From NCBI RefSeq assembly GCF_030814475.1, contig NZ_JAUSVF010000001.1, positions 3,726,001 through 3,790,000 of the forward strand: a stretch of DNA of 64,000 nt, read 5' to 3'. Origin of the DNA: Pararhizobium capsulatum DSM 1112 (GTDB lineage: Bacteria; Pseudomonadota; Alphaproteobacteria; Rhizobiales; Rhizobiaceae). The translations under genes were made by a program, and so were the position numbers. Under the pieces are notes generated by a model. It did no database searches and was not told the DNA's origin. It saw only the letters and a list, made by a program, of their open reading frames with translations. Shown in pieces: positions 1 to 9,465 of the stretch (its first letter is position 1; every line of letters begins with the position of its first letter).

Positions 1-46
1 CGTGTACATGCCGGATACCTTCTGGTACAGCGACGAGGTAAGCTGA
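1..46 (+). CDS. C-terminal end of an upstream CDS, probably the ABC substrate-binding protein
   Basis: Only the last 14 codons are present, in frame 2, ending at a TGA at 44-46. The tail contains the residues MPDTFWYSDE. The next gene, an Opp/Dpp-type permease, starts 2 bp after the stop, so the two are one operon. In such operons the gene before the first permease usually encodes the periplasmic substrate-binding protein, but that is inference from position and too little sequence is left to prove the family. Confidence 0.5.
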   Translation, partial: VYMPDTFWYSDEVS

Positions 47-48
47 AT

Positions 49-1047
49 ATGCTGCGATACATCCTGTTGCGTATCGCCGCGATGGTCCCCACTCTCCTGA
101 TCATCTCGGCCCTGGTCTTCACGATCATCGAACTGCCGCCCGGCGACTATTTCGAAAGCTACATTGCCGAACTGCGCGCCCAGGGCGAGAGCGTCGATAC
201 GGCGGAAATCCAGGAACTGCGTGAGCAATACGGCTTCGACAAGCCGCCGGTGGAGCGTTACTTCTACTGGCTCGGCGGCATGTTGAAGGGTGATTTCGGC
301 TATTCCTTCGAGTATCAGCTTCCCGTGAGCGAAGTGGTCGGCGACAGGATGTGGCTGACGATCATGGTGTCTTTCGTCACCATTCTGTTCACCTGGCTCA
401 TTGCCTTTCCGATCGGCATCTATTCCGCAACCCATCAGTACAGCTGGGGCGATTACGGCCTGACCTTCCTCGGCCTGCTCGGCCTTGCCATTCCGAATTT
501 CATGTTCGCGCTGATCCTGATGTATTTCGCCAACATCTGGTTCGGCACCACTATCGGTCACCTGATGGATCAGAAATTTCTCGGCGAGGCGATGAGCTGG
601 GACAAGTTCAAGTCGATCCTCGAACATCTGTGGATTCCCGTGATCATCATCGGCACGGCAGGCACAGCCGGCATGATCCGTCGGCTCAGGGCCAACCTGC
701 TCGATGAACTGCAGAAGCAATATGTCGTGACCGCGCGGGCCAAGGGGCTTCATCCCTTCAAGACGCTGATCAAATATCCTCTACGCATGTCGCTCAACTT
801 CTTCATCTCGGATATCGGCTCAATCCTGCCGGCAATCATCTCCGGCGCTGAAATCACCGCGATCGTGCTCTCGCTCGAAACCACTGGCCCCATGCTCATC
901 AAGGCATTGCAGAGCCAGGATATGTATCTCGCCGGGTCATTCCTCATGTTCCTCGCGTTCCTGACCGTCATTGGCGTTCTTATTTCCGATATTGCGCTCG
1001 CCCTTCTCGATCCGCGTATCCGGCTGCAGGGTGGGAGCACCAAGTGA
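49..1047 (+). CDS. ABC transporter permease, DppB/OppB type
   Basis: This is the first inner-membrane permease of a peptide- or oligosaccharide-type ABC importer (332 residues). An N-terminal membrane segment (about residues 8-28) is followed by the GxYFE-type periplasmic stretch of the family. The binding-protein-dependent transport domain runs from about residue 95 to 320. The EAA coupling loop is at about residues 220-245 (DELQKQYVVTARAKGL). The ATG has a GAGGT ribosome site 9 nt upstream, and the stop overlaps the next start by 4 bp (GTGA). No ATPase for this system lies downstream, so it is probably upstream of the window. The substrate cannot be read from the sequence. Confidence 0.9.
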   Translation: MLRYILLRIAAMVPTLLIISALVFTIIELPPGDYFESYIAELRAQGESVDTAEIQELREQYGFDKPPVERYFYWLGGMLKGDFGYSFEYQLPVSEVVGDRMWLTIMVSFVTILFTWLIAFPIGIYSATHQYSWGDYGLTFLGLLGLAIPNFMFALILMYFANIWFGTTIGHLMDQKFLGEAMSWDKFKSILEHLWIPVIIIGTAGTAGMIRRLRANLLDELQKQYVVTARAKGLHPFKTLIKYPLRMSLNFFISDIGSILPAIISGAEITAIVLSLETTGPMLIKALQSQDMYLAGSFLMFLAFLTVIGVLISDIALALLDPRIRLQGGSTK

Positions 1048-2219
1048 CATCATTGCTTCCGAAATCCGGCGCTCCGCTGGAGCATTACGTATCGACTGCG
1101 CCTTTCGACCCCTTGTCCGTGGAGGCGATGACAGAGGCGCAGACGAAGGTCTATCAGGCCTCGCAGCTTCGATTGATGTGGTGGAAGTTCAAGCGCCATA
1201 AGCTGGCGCTGGTTTCGCTGTTCTTTCTCGCAGCGCTCTACGCGATGATCACGATCGTCGAGTTCCTGGCGCCCTACAATCTGCATACCCGCAATGTCGA
1301 TTACATCCACGCGCCGCCGCAACGGGTGCATCTGTTCGACAAGGGCGAGTTCGTGGGTCCCTTCGTCTACGGGCGAACGCTGACGCTCGACATGGACAAC
1401 CTGCGCCGCATCTATACCGACGATACGAACAGGGTCGAGAAGCTGCGCTTCCTCTGCAGCGGCGACAAATACCGCTTCTGGGGTCTGGTCGAGGGAAGCT
1501 TTCATCTCGTGTGCCCCGCGGAGAGCGGACAGCTCTTCCTTCTCGGTAGCGACCGCCTCGGCCGCGACGTTCTGTCACGCATCCTTTATGGCGCGCGTAT
1601 TTCGCTTACTATCGGCCTCCTCGGCGTGACCATGAGCTTCGTGCTCGGCATTGTCATCGGCGGCATCGCCGGCTACCGCGGCGGCACCTTCGATCTGATC
1701 ACGCAGCGTGTCATAGAGGTGTTGCAATCCATCCCCAGCATACCGCTGTGGATGGCGCTTGCCGCCATCATGCCCGTAACCTGGAGTCCGATCCTGATTT
1801 ATATCGGTATCACGGTCATTCTCGGCATGCTGGACTGGACGGGCTTGGCGCGTGCAGTACGCTCCAAGTTGCTGGCACTGCGCGAAGAAGATTATGTGCT
1901 GGCTGCCCAGCTGATGGGCGCCAGCGGCAGCCGTGTCATCGGCCGCCACCTCATTCCCGGCTTCATGTCTCACCTCATCGCTACCGCGACAATGTCGATC
2001 CCCGGCATGATCCTTGGCGAAACAGCGCTGAGCTTCCTGGGACTTGGCCTGCGTCCGCCGATGACAAGCTGGGGCATCCTGCTTACCGAAGCCCGCAGCG
2101 TCAGCGTCATTGCGTTCTATCCCTGGCTTCTGCTGCCGACAATTCCGGTGATCTTCGTGATCCTGGCGTTCAATTTTCTGGGAGACGGCTTGAGAGACGC
2201 CGCCGACCCCTATAAGTGA
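1044..2219 (+). CDS. ABC transporter permease, DppC/OppC type with a large periplasmic insertion
   Basis: This is the second permease of the importer (391 residues; ordinary DppC proteins are near 300). It starts at a GTG that overlaps the previous stop. The first membrane segment is at about residues 52-70. About 100 extra residues follow (roughly 72-170) before the family motif LLGSDRLGRDVLSRILYG. The EAA loop is at about 275-292 (ALREEDYVLAAQLMGA). From family knowledge, this insertion is typical of the DppC subgroup found with oligosaccharide and oligopeptide importers of Thermotogales and some rhizobia, so a plant-oligosaccharide substrate is possible. That last step is inference. Confidence 0.88.
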   Translation: MTSLLPKSGAPLEHYVSTAPFDPLSVEAMTEAQTKVYQASQLRLMWWKFKRHKLALVSLFFLAALYAMITIVEFLAPYNLHTRNVDYIHAPPQRVHLFDKGEFVGPFVYGRTLTLDMDNLRRIYTDDTNRVEKLRFLCSGDKYRFWGLVEGSFHLVCPAESGQLFLLGSDRLGRDVLSRILYGARISLTIGLLGVTMSFVLGIVIGGIAGYRGGTFDLITQRVIEVLQSIPSIPLWMALAAIMPVTWSPILIYIGITVILGMLDWTGLARAVRSKLLALREEDYVLAAQLMGASGSRVIGRHLIPGFMSHLIATATMSIPGMILGETALSFLGLGLRPPMTSWGILLTEARSVSVIAFYPWLLLPTIPVIFVILAFNFLGDGLRDAADPYK

Positions 2220-2286
2220 GTGGAATGCTTATGCAGACACATCCAACAGGCGAACACTTGTTTCGGACACGGTGGAGTAGCCACTC

Positions 2287-3495
2287 ATGACGCGCCGGAT
2301 CGAAGATGCGCGCATCCTCATGTACAGCCACGATACATTCGGCCTCGGTCACCTGAGGCGATGTCGCACGATTGCCCACTCGCTGGTCGAGGACTATCGC
2401 GGGCTACAGGTGCTGATCATTTCGGGCGCCACCATTGCCGGTGCCTTCGATTATCGTGCGCGCGTCGATTTCGTGAAAATTCCAAGCGTGATCAAGCTGC
2501 GAAACGGCGAATATACGTCAATGGACCGGCATATCGATCTTCAGGAAACCCTGAAGATGCGCAAATCGATCATTCGCCATACCGCCGAGACCTTCCAGCC
2601 GGACATCTTTATCGTCGATAAGGAACCGATGGGCCTGCGCGGCGAAGTGGAAGACACGCTGACCTATCTGAAGGCGCAGGGAACCAACCTCGTACTCGGG
2701 TTGCGCGAAGTCATGGACGCCCCGCATCTGCTCGAAGAGGAGTGGAAGCGCAACGACGTGATGACCAAGATTGGTCGCTTCTACGACAAGATCTGGGTCT
2801 ACGGCCCTCCGGATTTCTACGACCCGCTTGTCGGTCTCGACGTTCCACCGCAAGTCCGCGCCAAAATGGATTTCGTCGGCTTTCTGCAGCGCAGCGTTTC
2901 CGCGGGCGGGGAATCCGAGCACAAGCAGAAGGAAGATTACATCCTGATCACCACCGGCGGCGGCGGTGACGGCTCCGATCTCATCCACAACGTCATTGAC
3001 GCCTATCAGGAAGATCCGACACTGAAACAGCGGGCGTTGATAGTGCTCGGTCCCTATATGCCGGCAAAACAGCGCCACAGGCTTCTCGCCAAGGGCGCTG
3101 CCATCCCCTACGTCGAAGTCATCGAATTCGACAATCGCATGGAAGAGCTGATTGCCGGTGCGCAGGCCGTGGTCGGCATGGGAGGCTACAACACCTATTG
3201 CGAGATCCTGTCCTTCGATAAGCCGGCGCTGATCGTGCCCCGTGTCGCGCCGCGCGAGGAGCAGCTGATCCGTGCACGCCGCGCCAACGAGCTGGGCTTG
3301 ATCGACATGCTTCTTCCTGAAGAGGCGGCCGACCCGATGCGGATGGCCGAAGCCCTCAGAAACCTGAAGAACCGGCCGGCCCCTTCGCAGAGCGCCAAGA
3401 ACATGACGCTCGACGGTCTCGGCAACATATCGCAGATCGTCGGTGAATGGCTCGGCCGTCGCGGCCATGAGCATCTGGCCGTCGTGAAGGGATAG
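2287..3495 (+). CDS. Glycosyltransferase, MurG-like GT-B fold (COG4671-type)
   Basis: A 402-residue cytoplasmic glycosyltransferase. The N-terminal half opens with YSHDTFGLGHLRR, the nucleotide-sugar transferase loop of the COG4671 group. The C-terminal half has TTGGGGDGSD (about 222-231) and GMGGYNTYCEIL (about 297-308), which correspond to the donor-binding glycine-rich loop and the MurG-like GGxxT region. It starts 67 bp after the second permease, 9 bp before a GT4 glycosyltransferase, and is paralogous to the product at 4746-5906. Three transferases in a row point to synthesis of a short glycan or glycolipid. Sugar and acceptor are unknown. Confidence 0.8.
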   Translation: MTRRIEDARILMYSHDTFGLGHLRRCRTIAHSLVEDYRGLQVLIISGATIAGAFDYRARVDFVKIPSVIKLRNGEYTSMDRHIDLQETLKMRKSIIRHTAETFQPDIFIVDKEPMGLRGEVEDTLTYLKAQGTNLVLGLREVMDAPHLLEEEWKRNDVMTKIGRFYDKIWVYGPPDFYDPLVGLDVPPQVRAKMDFVGFLQRSVSAGGESEHKQKEDYILITTGGGGDGSDLIHNVIDAYQEDPTLKQRALIVLGPYMPAKQRHRLLAKGAAIPYVEVIEFDNRMEELIAGAQAVVGMGGYNTYCEILSFDKPALIVPRVAPREEQLIRARRANELGLIDMLLPEEAADPMRMAEALRNLKNRPAPSQSAKNMTLDGLGNISQIVGEWLGRRGHEHLAVVKG

Positions 3496-3504
3496 TCGGA
3501 ACGC

Positions 3505-4746
3505 ATGCGCCCCCGCAAAGTCATCGTGGTGCTGAAGGGCTATCCGCGCCTGTCTGAAACTTTCATCGCCCAGGAATTGCTAGGGCTTGAAAAAGCGGGC
3601 TTCGATCTGACCCTGGTGTCGCTTCGTCGTCCAACTGACGCCAAGCGCCACCCGATCCATGACGAAATCCGCGCGCCGGTCATGTACCTGCCGGAATATC
3701 TGCATGAAGAGCCGCTACGGGTTCTGAAGGGCCTGATCAACTGCTGGCGAAAGCCGGGCTTCAAACCGGCCTTCTTCGCCTTCCTTGGCGATTTTCGTCG
3801 CGATATCAGCCGCAACCGTATCCGCCGCTTCGGGCAGGCGCTGGTACTGGCCGCCGAATGGCCTGATGGCGGCGAGTGGCTGCATGCCCATTTCATCCAC
3901 ACACCCGCCTCGGTGACGGCCTATGCCAGCATCATCAACCGGGTGCCGTGGACCTGCTCGGCCCATGCCAAGGATATCTGGACATCCCCCGCCTGGGAAC
4001 TGGAGGGAAAACTCGCCAACACCCGTTGGGCCGTGACCTGCACCCATACAGGCTTCGACTATCTGCGGTCGCTGTCACCCCACGAAGAACGGGTGCACCT
4101 GAGCTATCATGGCCTCGATCTTTCCCGCTTCGACCACTTCGCCGGTGAGCGTCTTCCTCTGGATGGAAGTGACGCGGACCGCCCTGTGAATATCCTCAGC
4201 GTCGGCCGCGCCGTCACGAAGAAGGGCTATGATGTGCTGCTGCGTGCATTCGCCCTTCTCCCGAAGGATCTTCATTGGCGCTTCGAGCACATCGGTGCCG
4301 GCGAACAGCAGAAATCGCTTAAAATCCTGGCGACCGAGCTTGGTATCTCCCGGCATATCGAGTGGCGCGGCGCGCTTGCTCAGAAGGAAGTGCTGGAACG
4401 CTATCGAAATTCCGACATCTTCACCCTCGCCTGCCGCATTGCGCCTGACGGCGATCGCGACGGCTTGCCCAACGTTCTGGTCGAGGCATCGAGCCAGAGG
4501 CTGGTTTGTGTCTCGACGGATGTCTCGGGCGTGCCCGAACTCTTGAGCGACGGCGAAAACGGTTTCGTCGTTCCGTCGGAAAACCCGCAGGCGCTTGCCA
4601 AGGCACTGGAGAAGGCGATCCGCAATCCCGACCTGCGCCGTACGCTCGGCGATGCCGCAGAGGCGAAGGTTCGAAGCGAGTTCGATCACAATGTCAGCAT
4701 AAGACAGCTGAAAACGCTTTTTGAAAACGAATGGAAGGCTGCCTGA
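3505..4746 (+). CDS. Glycosyltransferase family 4
   Basis: A 413-residue GT4-type glycosyltransferase. It opens with VVLKGYPRLSETFIAQEL, the typical acceptor-side start of colanic-acid/exopolysaccharide transferases. It has HAHF at about 127-130, the linker SVGRAVTKKGYDVLLRAF near residue 232, and the EX7E donor-site region near 319 (DGLPNVLVEASS). Its stop overlaps the next start (ATGA), so the two are translationally coupled. It sits between two COG4671-type paralogues, which suggests sequential action on the same glycan. Donor sugar not predictable. Confidence 0.85.
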   Translation: MRPRKVIVVLKGYPRLSETFIAQELLGLEKAGFDLTLVSLRRPTDAKRHPIHDEIRAPVMYLPEYLHEEPLRVLKGLINCWRKPGFKPAFFAFLGDFRRDISRNRIRRFGQALVLAAEWPDGGEWLHAHFIHTPASVTAYASIINRVPWTCSAHAKDIWTSPAWELEGKLANTRWAVTCTHTGFDYLRSLSPHEERVHLSYHGLDLSRFDHFAGERLPLDGSDADRPVNILSVGRAVTKKGYDVLLRAFALLPKDLHWRFEHIGAGEQQKSLKILATELGISRHIEWRGALAQKEVLERYRNSDIFTLACRIAPDGDRDGLPNVLVEASSQRLVCVSTDVSGVPELLSDGENGFVVPSENPQALAKALEKAIRNPDLRRTLGDAAEAKVRSEFDHNVSIRQLKTLFENEWKAA

Positions 4747-5906
4747 TGGAGACCCGCCGTCCCGGCCCGGGCCGCATTCTTTTCTACGTGCAGCATCTGC
4801 TTGGCATCGGCCATATTGCCCGGGCAAGCCGCATCGCCAGCGGACTTGTCGAATCCGGCTTCGACGTGACTGTCGTTTCCGGCGGCACGCCTGTAAGCAG
4901 CTTCCCAGGCCCCGGAGTTCGGCATATTGCCCTTCCGCCCGTCGTCTCCGGGGTTGGCTTTTCTGGACTGGCTGATATCGACGGCAACCCGATCGACGAT
5001 GCCTTCCGCGAGGACCGCAAGGAAAAGCTGCTCGCCGCCTATCGCGACGCGGAGCCGGATGTCGTCATCATCGAAGCCTTCCCCTTCGGCCGCCGTCAGG
5101 TGCGCTTCGAACTCCTGCCGCTTCTTGATGCCATTACCGCTTCGAAGCCGAAGCCGCTGCTGTTCTCCTCGCTGCGCGACATCCTGCAGGAGCGCACGAA
5201 ACCCGGCCGCGACGAAGAAACGGTGGCCTTGGTCAAGAACCATTTCGACCGCATTCTCGTCCATGGCGATCCGACCTTTGCCCGCCTGGAAGACACGTTC
5301 CGGCTGGCATCCGGTGTTCTGGACAAGGTGGTTTATACCGGACTTGTTGCAGCCCCTCCGCCTTCCCCACCTTCCGAGCGGTTCGAGGTGATTGTTTCTG
5401 CCGGCGGCGGCGCGGTCGGAAACGCGCTGATTCGAGCGGCACTCGGAGCCTCCAGGACGATCGGCGGCACGGCGCCCTGGGCGCTCATCACCGGGCCGAA
5501 TTTACCGCAGGCGGATTTCGACGCGATCTCCGTTGAAGCCCCCTCACATGTCGGCGTGTTCCGCTTCCGTCAGGACTTCCCAAGCCTTCTCGGCGGTGCG
5601 CGGCTTTCCGTTTCGCAAGCGGGGTACAACACGGTCTGTGACATTCTGCGAGCGAGATGCCGTGCGCTGCTCGTGCCGTTCATCGCGGGCGGCGAGACCG
5701 AACAAACGGCGCGGGCAGAGCGGTTGCACAGACTGGGGCTCGCGTCGGTGCTGACCGAAACCGAGCTCTCGGAGGCGACGATGACGGATGCGATCAGGAC
5801 GGCGCTTGCGGCCCCAGACGCCCCACCCGTTCCTCTCGATCTTGACGGTGCCCACCAGACGGCGCGCCTGATCGGCCAGTTTTTGCAAGAACGCGGCATC
5901 GCCTGA
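4746..5906 (+). CDS. Glycosyltransferase, MurG-like GT-B fold (COG4671-type), second paralogue
   Basis: I chose the ATG at 4746 (386 residues) because it overlaps the preceding stop as ATGA; an in-frame ATG at 4731 would add five residues. The protein opens with FYVQHLLGIGHIARASRIA, the same glycine/His loop as the gene at 2287. It carries SAGGGAVGNA near residue 218 and SQAGYNTVCDIL near 290. The last genes of the run are therefore two related transferases flanking a GT4 enzyme. A 258-bp gap separates it from the degenerate ABC protein; that gap holds a weak hairpin (GGAGC/GCTCC near 5939-5956) and no convincing gene. Confidence 0.8.
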   Translation: METRRPGPGRILFYVQHLLGIGHIARASRIASGLVESGFDVTVVSGGTPVSSFPGPGVRHIALPPVVSGVGFSGLADIDGNPIDDAFREDRKEKLLAAYRDAEPDVVIIEAFPFGRRQVRFELLPLLDAITASKPKPLLFSSLRDILQERTKPGRDEETVALVKNHFDRILVHGDPTFARLEDTFRLASGVLDKVVYTGLVAAPPPSPPSERFEVIVSAGGGAVGNALIRAALGASRTIGGTAPWALITGPNLPQADFDAISVEAPSHVGVFRFRQDFPSLLGGARLSVSQAGYNTVCDILRARCRALLVPFIAGGETEQTARAERLHRLGLASVLTETELSEATMTDAIRTALAAPDAPPVPLDLDGAHQTARLIGQFLQERGIA

Positions 5907-6164
5907 ACACGTTTCAGTGATGCATAACCCCATTACCGGAGCCTTTAAAAGCTCCTGCTCCTGATAGCTTAAATCGGGTGGCCTTCGTCATGTTGCTGTT
6001 GTAATCTGTCGCTTTCAGAAGCGAGGGAATGCACCAGATGCCGGCGAGCACCACCTTCGTTCCCTCGTCCCATCGTATGCACAGCGCAAGCGCGGCACCG
6101 CTGCCGGTTCGTCTTGCCTTCATACAATCCATCCGCGTTTGTCATTCGGTTCTCTAAGCCATCC

Positions 6165-8882
6165 ATGGAAAAACGTCTCTCCCGCTACATCTGGAAGCAT
6201 ACCCGGGGCCAGCAGCTCTGGATTCTGCTGGTCGTCGCCATCTCGATGATCCCTTATTTCCTGTCCTTTGACCTGCCCAAGCAGATCGTCAACGGGCCGA
6301 TTCAGGGCGATGGCTTCGACAAACCCGGCGCCCGCCAGACTTTCATGAACATCAATTTCGACCTGCCTTACATCGGCAATGTCGAATTCTTTTCCGGGCT
6401 TGAACTCACGCGAATGCAGATGCTGTTTGCGCTCAGCCTTGTGTTCCTGGCGCTGGTCATCATCAACGGCCTCTTCAAATTCTACATCAACACCTACAAA
6501 GGCCGCCTCGGTGAGCGGCTGTTGCGACGCATCCGCTTCGAACTCGTCGACCGTATCCTCCGCTTCCCGCCGCAGCAGTTCAAGCGCATGAAGGGGGCGG
6601 AAGTCTCCAGCATGGTCAAGGACGAGGTCGAGCCGCTCGGCGGTTTCACCGGCGATGCCTTCGTCTCACCGGCGCTGCTCGGCGGCCAGGCGCTGACGGC
6701 GTTGTTCTTCATTTTCATGCAGAATGTCTGGCTCGGACTGATCGCCGCCGTGATGGTCGGGGTCCAGGCCCTGATCATCCCGCGGATGCGCCGGCGTCTT
6801 CTTATCCTGGGCCGTGAGCGCCAGATCACGGCGCGCGAACTCGCAGGCCGTGTGAGTGAAATCGTCGACGGTATCGGCACGATCCATGCCTATGACACCT
6901 CGAACTACGAGCGCGCCGACATTGCCTCACGCCTTGGTCGCATCTTCAAGATTCGCTACGACCTTTATCAGTGGAAGTTCCTGGTCAAGTTCATAAACAA
7001 TTTCCTGGCCCAGCTGACCCCCTTCCTGTTCTATTGCATCGGCGGCTATCTCGCGCTGCAAGGCCAGCTCGACATCGGCCAGCTAATCGCCGTCATCAGC
7101 GCCTACAAGGATTTGCCGGGACCGCTGAAGGACCTGATCGACTGGGATCAGACGCGCCAGGACGTTCAGGTCAAATACGTGCAGGTTGTCGAGCAGTTCA
7201 GCGCCGAGCAGATCATCGACCCCAAGATCCAGACCCTGGCCCTGAAAGATTCAGGCCCCATGCCTTCCCCGCTTGCTGCAGTAAACCTGACGCTGGCCGA
7301 CGACAGTGGCGCGCGTCTTTTAGAGCGTGTTTCCGTTCAGATCAAACCCGGCGAAACGGTCGCGATCATCGGTGCCGCCGGTGGTGGCGGCGATGTATTG
7401 GCGGAAGCCTTCGCCCGCCTGATATGGCCTGAAACCGGCAAGATCACCGTTGGCGGAGAAGATATCCTCGAAATGCCGGAATCTGTCGTCGGGCGTGGAA
7501 TTTCCTACGTGTCGTCCGATGCTTATTTCTTCTACGGCACGCTTGGCGAAAACCTTCTCTACGGCCTGAAACACGCTCCGCTCGGCGAGCGGGAGTACAA
7601 GGGCAGCGACATCGCCCAACGCAAGTGGGATGTGAATGAGGCCCGGCTGGCCGGCAACCCCGATTACGACACGAAGGCGGACTGGATCGACTATCGTGCG
7701 GCCTCCGCCACGGGACGCGACGACCTTTTCCCGAGCCTTCTGGAAGTGCTCGACACGGTGCAGCTGTCCAAGGATATCCTCGACCTTGCCCTGCGCACCG
7801 TTATCGACCCCAACAACTATCCCGAACTGGCCTCCGGCATCGTCGAAATGCGCCATGCGCTGAGAGACGAGCTCGAGGAAGCGGGATTGAGCGGCCTGGT
7901 CGTGCCCTTCGAACCCGGCGCGTACAATATGGAGGCGACAGTTGGCGAAAACCTGCTCTTCGGCACGGTGGTCGATCCCAATCTCACAGGGCGCGGCATT
8001 GCGCGCAACGCCTATTTCCGCTCGGTCGTCGGTGGAAGCGGGCTCGATCATATCCTGTTCGACATGGGCTACAGCATCGCGGAAAACGCCGTGGAACTGT
8101 TCTCCGACCTGCCGCCGGACCATCCGTTCTTCCAGCAGCTCACCTTCATGACGGCCGATGATATCCCGACCTATCAGGCTATCCTGCAGAAGTTGAAGGG
8201 TCGTGGCTTCAGCGAAGCGACGCCGGACGAGCGCTCCGCCATCATCCGGCTGAGCTTCTCCTATATCGAACCTCGCCACCGCTTCGGTCTCTTGACCAAC
8301 GAACTGATGGCCAAGATCGTGGAAGTTCGCCAGCAGTTCTACGAAGGACTGCCGAAGGAGATGGAAGGCGCAATCGAGCGCTACGACCCGGAGCGCTACA
8401 TGGCCTCCTCCAACCTGATGGACAACGTGCTCTTCGGCCGCGTCAGCCAGAAGCATGCCGATGGCTCCAAGCGCATCCGCTCCATCGTGAGCTCGCTCCT
8501 CAACACCATGGGTCTGCTGGATGACGTCATGCATATCGGGGCCGATTTCAATGTTGGAGCCGGCGGCAAGCGCCTGACGGCGGTGCAGCGCCAAAAGCTC
8601 AACCTCGCACGCGCTCTTGTGCGACGCTCCGATTACTACATTTTCAACAAGCCGCTGCCGGGCCTTGATCATCGCCTGCAGGACGAAATCGTGCGTGATG
8701 CCATGAAATTGCTACGGCGGGACGGCCGCGAGCCGGCCTTGATCTGGGTGCTTTCCAACACCTCGCTCACCAGCCTTTTTGATCGCGTTCTGGTGTTTGA
8801 CCGCGGACTTCTGGTGGAAGACGGAACGCCCAAGGCGCTTGCAGAAAAGAACGGTGTATTCAAGGAACTTGTGTCATCATAG
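6165..8882 (+). CDS. ABC exporter-like protein with fully degenerate nucleotide-binding domain
   Basis: From the ATG at 6165 the protein is 905 residues (an in-frame start at 6114 is less likely). Residues about 20-330 are an ABC-exporter type I membrane domain. The nucleotide-binding domain starts near residue 385 but lacks all working motifs. Walker A reads GAAGGGGDV with no Lys (about 402-410). The signature reads LTAVQ in place of LSGGQ (near 800). Walker B reads YYIFNKPLPGLD, with NK where DE is expected (near 824-835). The switch His is not evident. About 390 residues separate Walker A and signature, against about 100 normally, so there is a roughly 250-290 residue insertion. The reading frame is intact and codon use normal, so this looks like a maintained pseudo-ATPase. 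A cyclic-nucleotide-binding gene follows 99 bp downstream. Confidence 0.85.
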   Translation: MEKRLSRYIWKHTRGQQLWILLVVAISMIPYFLSFDLPKQIVNGPIQGDGFDKPGARQTFMNINFDLPYIGNVEFFSGLELTRMQMLFALSLVFLALVIINGLFKFYINTYKGRLGERLLRRIRFELVDRILRFPPQQFKRMKGAEVSSMVKDEVEPLGGFTGDAFVSPALLGGQALTALFFIFMQNVWLGLIAAVMVGVQALIIPRMRRRLLILGRERQITARELAGRVSEIVDGIGTIHAYDTSNYERADIASRLGRIFKIRYDLYQWKFLVKFINNFLAQLTPFLFYCIGGYLALQGQLDIGQLIAVISAYKDLPGPLKDLIDWDQTRQDVQVKYVQVVEQFSAEQIIDPKIQTLALKDSGPMPSPLAAVNLTLADDSGARLLERVSVQIKPGETVAIIGAAGGGGDVLAEAFARLIWPETGKITVGGEDILEMPESVVGRGISYVSSDAYFFYGTLGENLLYGLKHAPLGEREYKGSDIAQRKWDVNEARLAGNPDYDTKADWIDYRAASATGRDDLFPSLLEVLDTVQLSKDILDLALRTVIDPNNYPELASGIVEMRHALRDELEEAGLSGLVVPFEPGAYNMEATVGENLLFGTVVDPNLTGRGIARNAYFRSVVGGSGLDHILFDMGYSIAENAVELFSDLPPDHPFFQQLTFMTADDIPTYQAILQKLKGRGFSEATPDERSAIIRLSFSYIEPRHRFGLLTNELMAKIVEVRQQFYEGLPKEMEGAIERYDPERYMASSNLMDNVLFGRVSQKHADGSKRIRSIVSSLLNTMGLLDDVMHIGADFNVGAGGKRLTAVQRQKLNLARALVRRSDYYIFNKPLPGLDHRLQDEIVRDAMKLLRRDGREPALIWVLSNTSLTSLFDRVLVFDRGLLVEDGTPKALAEKNGVFKELVSS

Positions 8883-8981
8883 TGTAAGAAAAAAAGGCCA
8901 TGCGTGCGGCCTCACGCGGGCGTAAAATGTCGATCTACCGCAAACAACAACAAGGCGGGGACCGTCAGACGTAAACGGGGA

Positions 8982-9455
8982 ATGGGTACTGAAATGCTAC
9001 TGAAAGACGAAGTACAAATGTTGCGGAGAGTTCCGCTTTTCGCTGGTGTAGAACCCGGGAAGCTGAAACTGCTCGCGTTCACTTCGGATCGCGTGAGCTA
9101 CGATGTCGGGGAAGCGCTTTTCCAACAGGGCGATACGGGCGATGCGGCCTATGTCGTGCTGGCCGGCAAGGCGGATATTATCGTCGAATCCTCATCTGGC
9201 CCGATCAAGGTCGCCGAAGTCGAGACCAACTCGATCGTCGGTGAAATCGCCATTCTCTGCGACGTATCGCGGACTGCGACCGTGAAGACCACGACGGCGC
9301 TGGAGGCCCTTCGCATCCGCAAGGATCATTTCCTCAAGCTGCTGACGGATTTTCCCGAGATCACCATCGAGATCATGCGCGTCTTGGCCGATCGTCTCAG
9401 CCACACGACCACTGAACTCACGGAAGCGCGCAGCCGCGCCCGTCAATCCGACTGA
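8982..9455 (+). CDS. Stand-alone cyclic nucleotide-binding domain protein
   Basis: A 157-residue protein from the ATG at 8982; a start at 8994 is also possible. It consists essentially of one Crp/CAP-type cyclic nucleotide-binding beta-roll (about 15-130). The phosphate-binding cassette reads GEIAILCDVSRTATV, keeping the Gly-Glu and the Arg that contact the cyclic phosphate. There is no helix-turn-helix after the roll, so it is not a Crp-type regulator. It is more likely a regulatory subunit for a partner, and the degenerate ABC protein just upstream is the natural candidate. Two class III cyclases (16435 and 24949) lie nearby and could supply the ligand. Partner and ligand are inference. Confidence 0.85.
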   Translation: MGTEMLLKDEVQMLRRVPLFAGVEPGKLKLLAFTSDRVSYDVGEALFQQGDTGDAAYVVLAGKADIIVESSSGPIKVAEVETNSIVGEIAILCDVSRTATVKTTTALEALRIRKDHFLKLLTDFPEITIEIMRVLADRLSHTTTELTEARSRARQSD

Positions 9456-9465
9456 TCACATCAGC

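Noticed and set aside
5914..6132. A 72-codon minus-strand frame between the last glycosyltransferase and the pseudo-ABC gene
   Set aside because: No ribosome site, no recognisable motif, and it lies across a likely promoter region.
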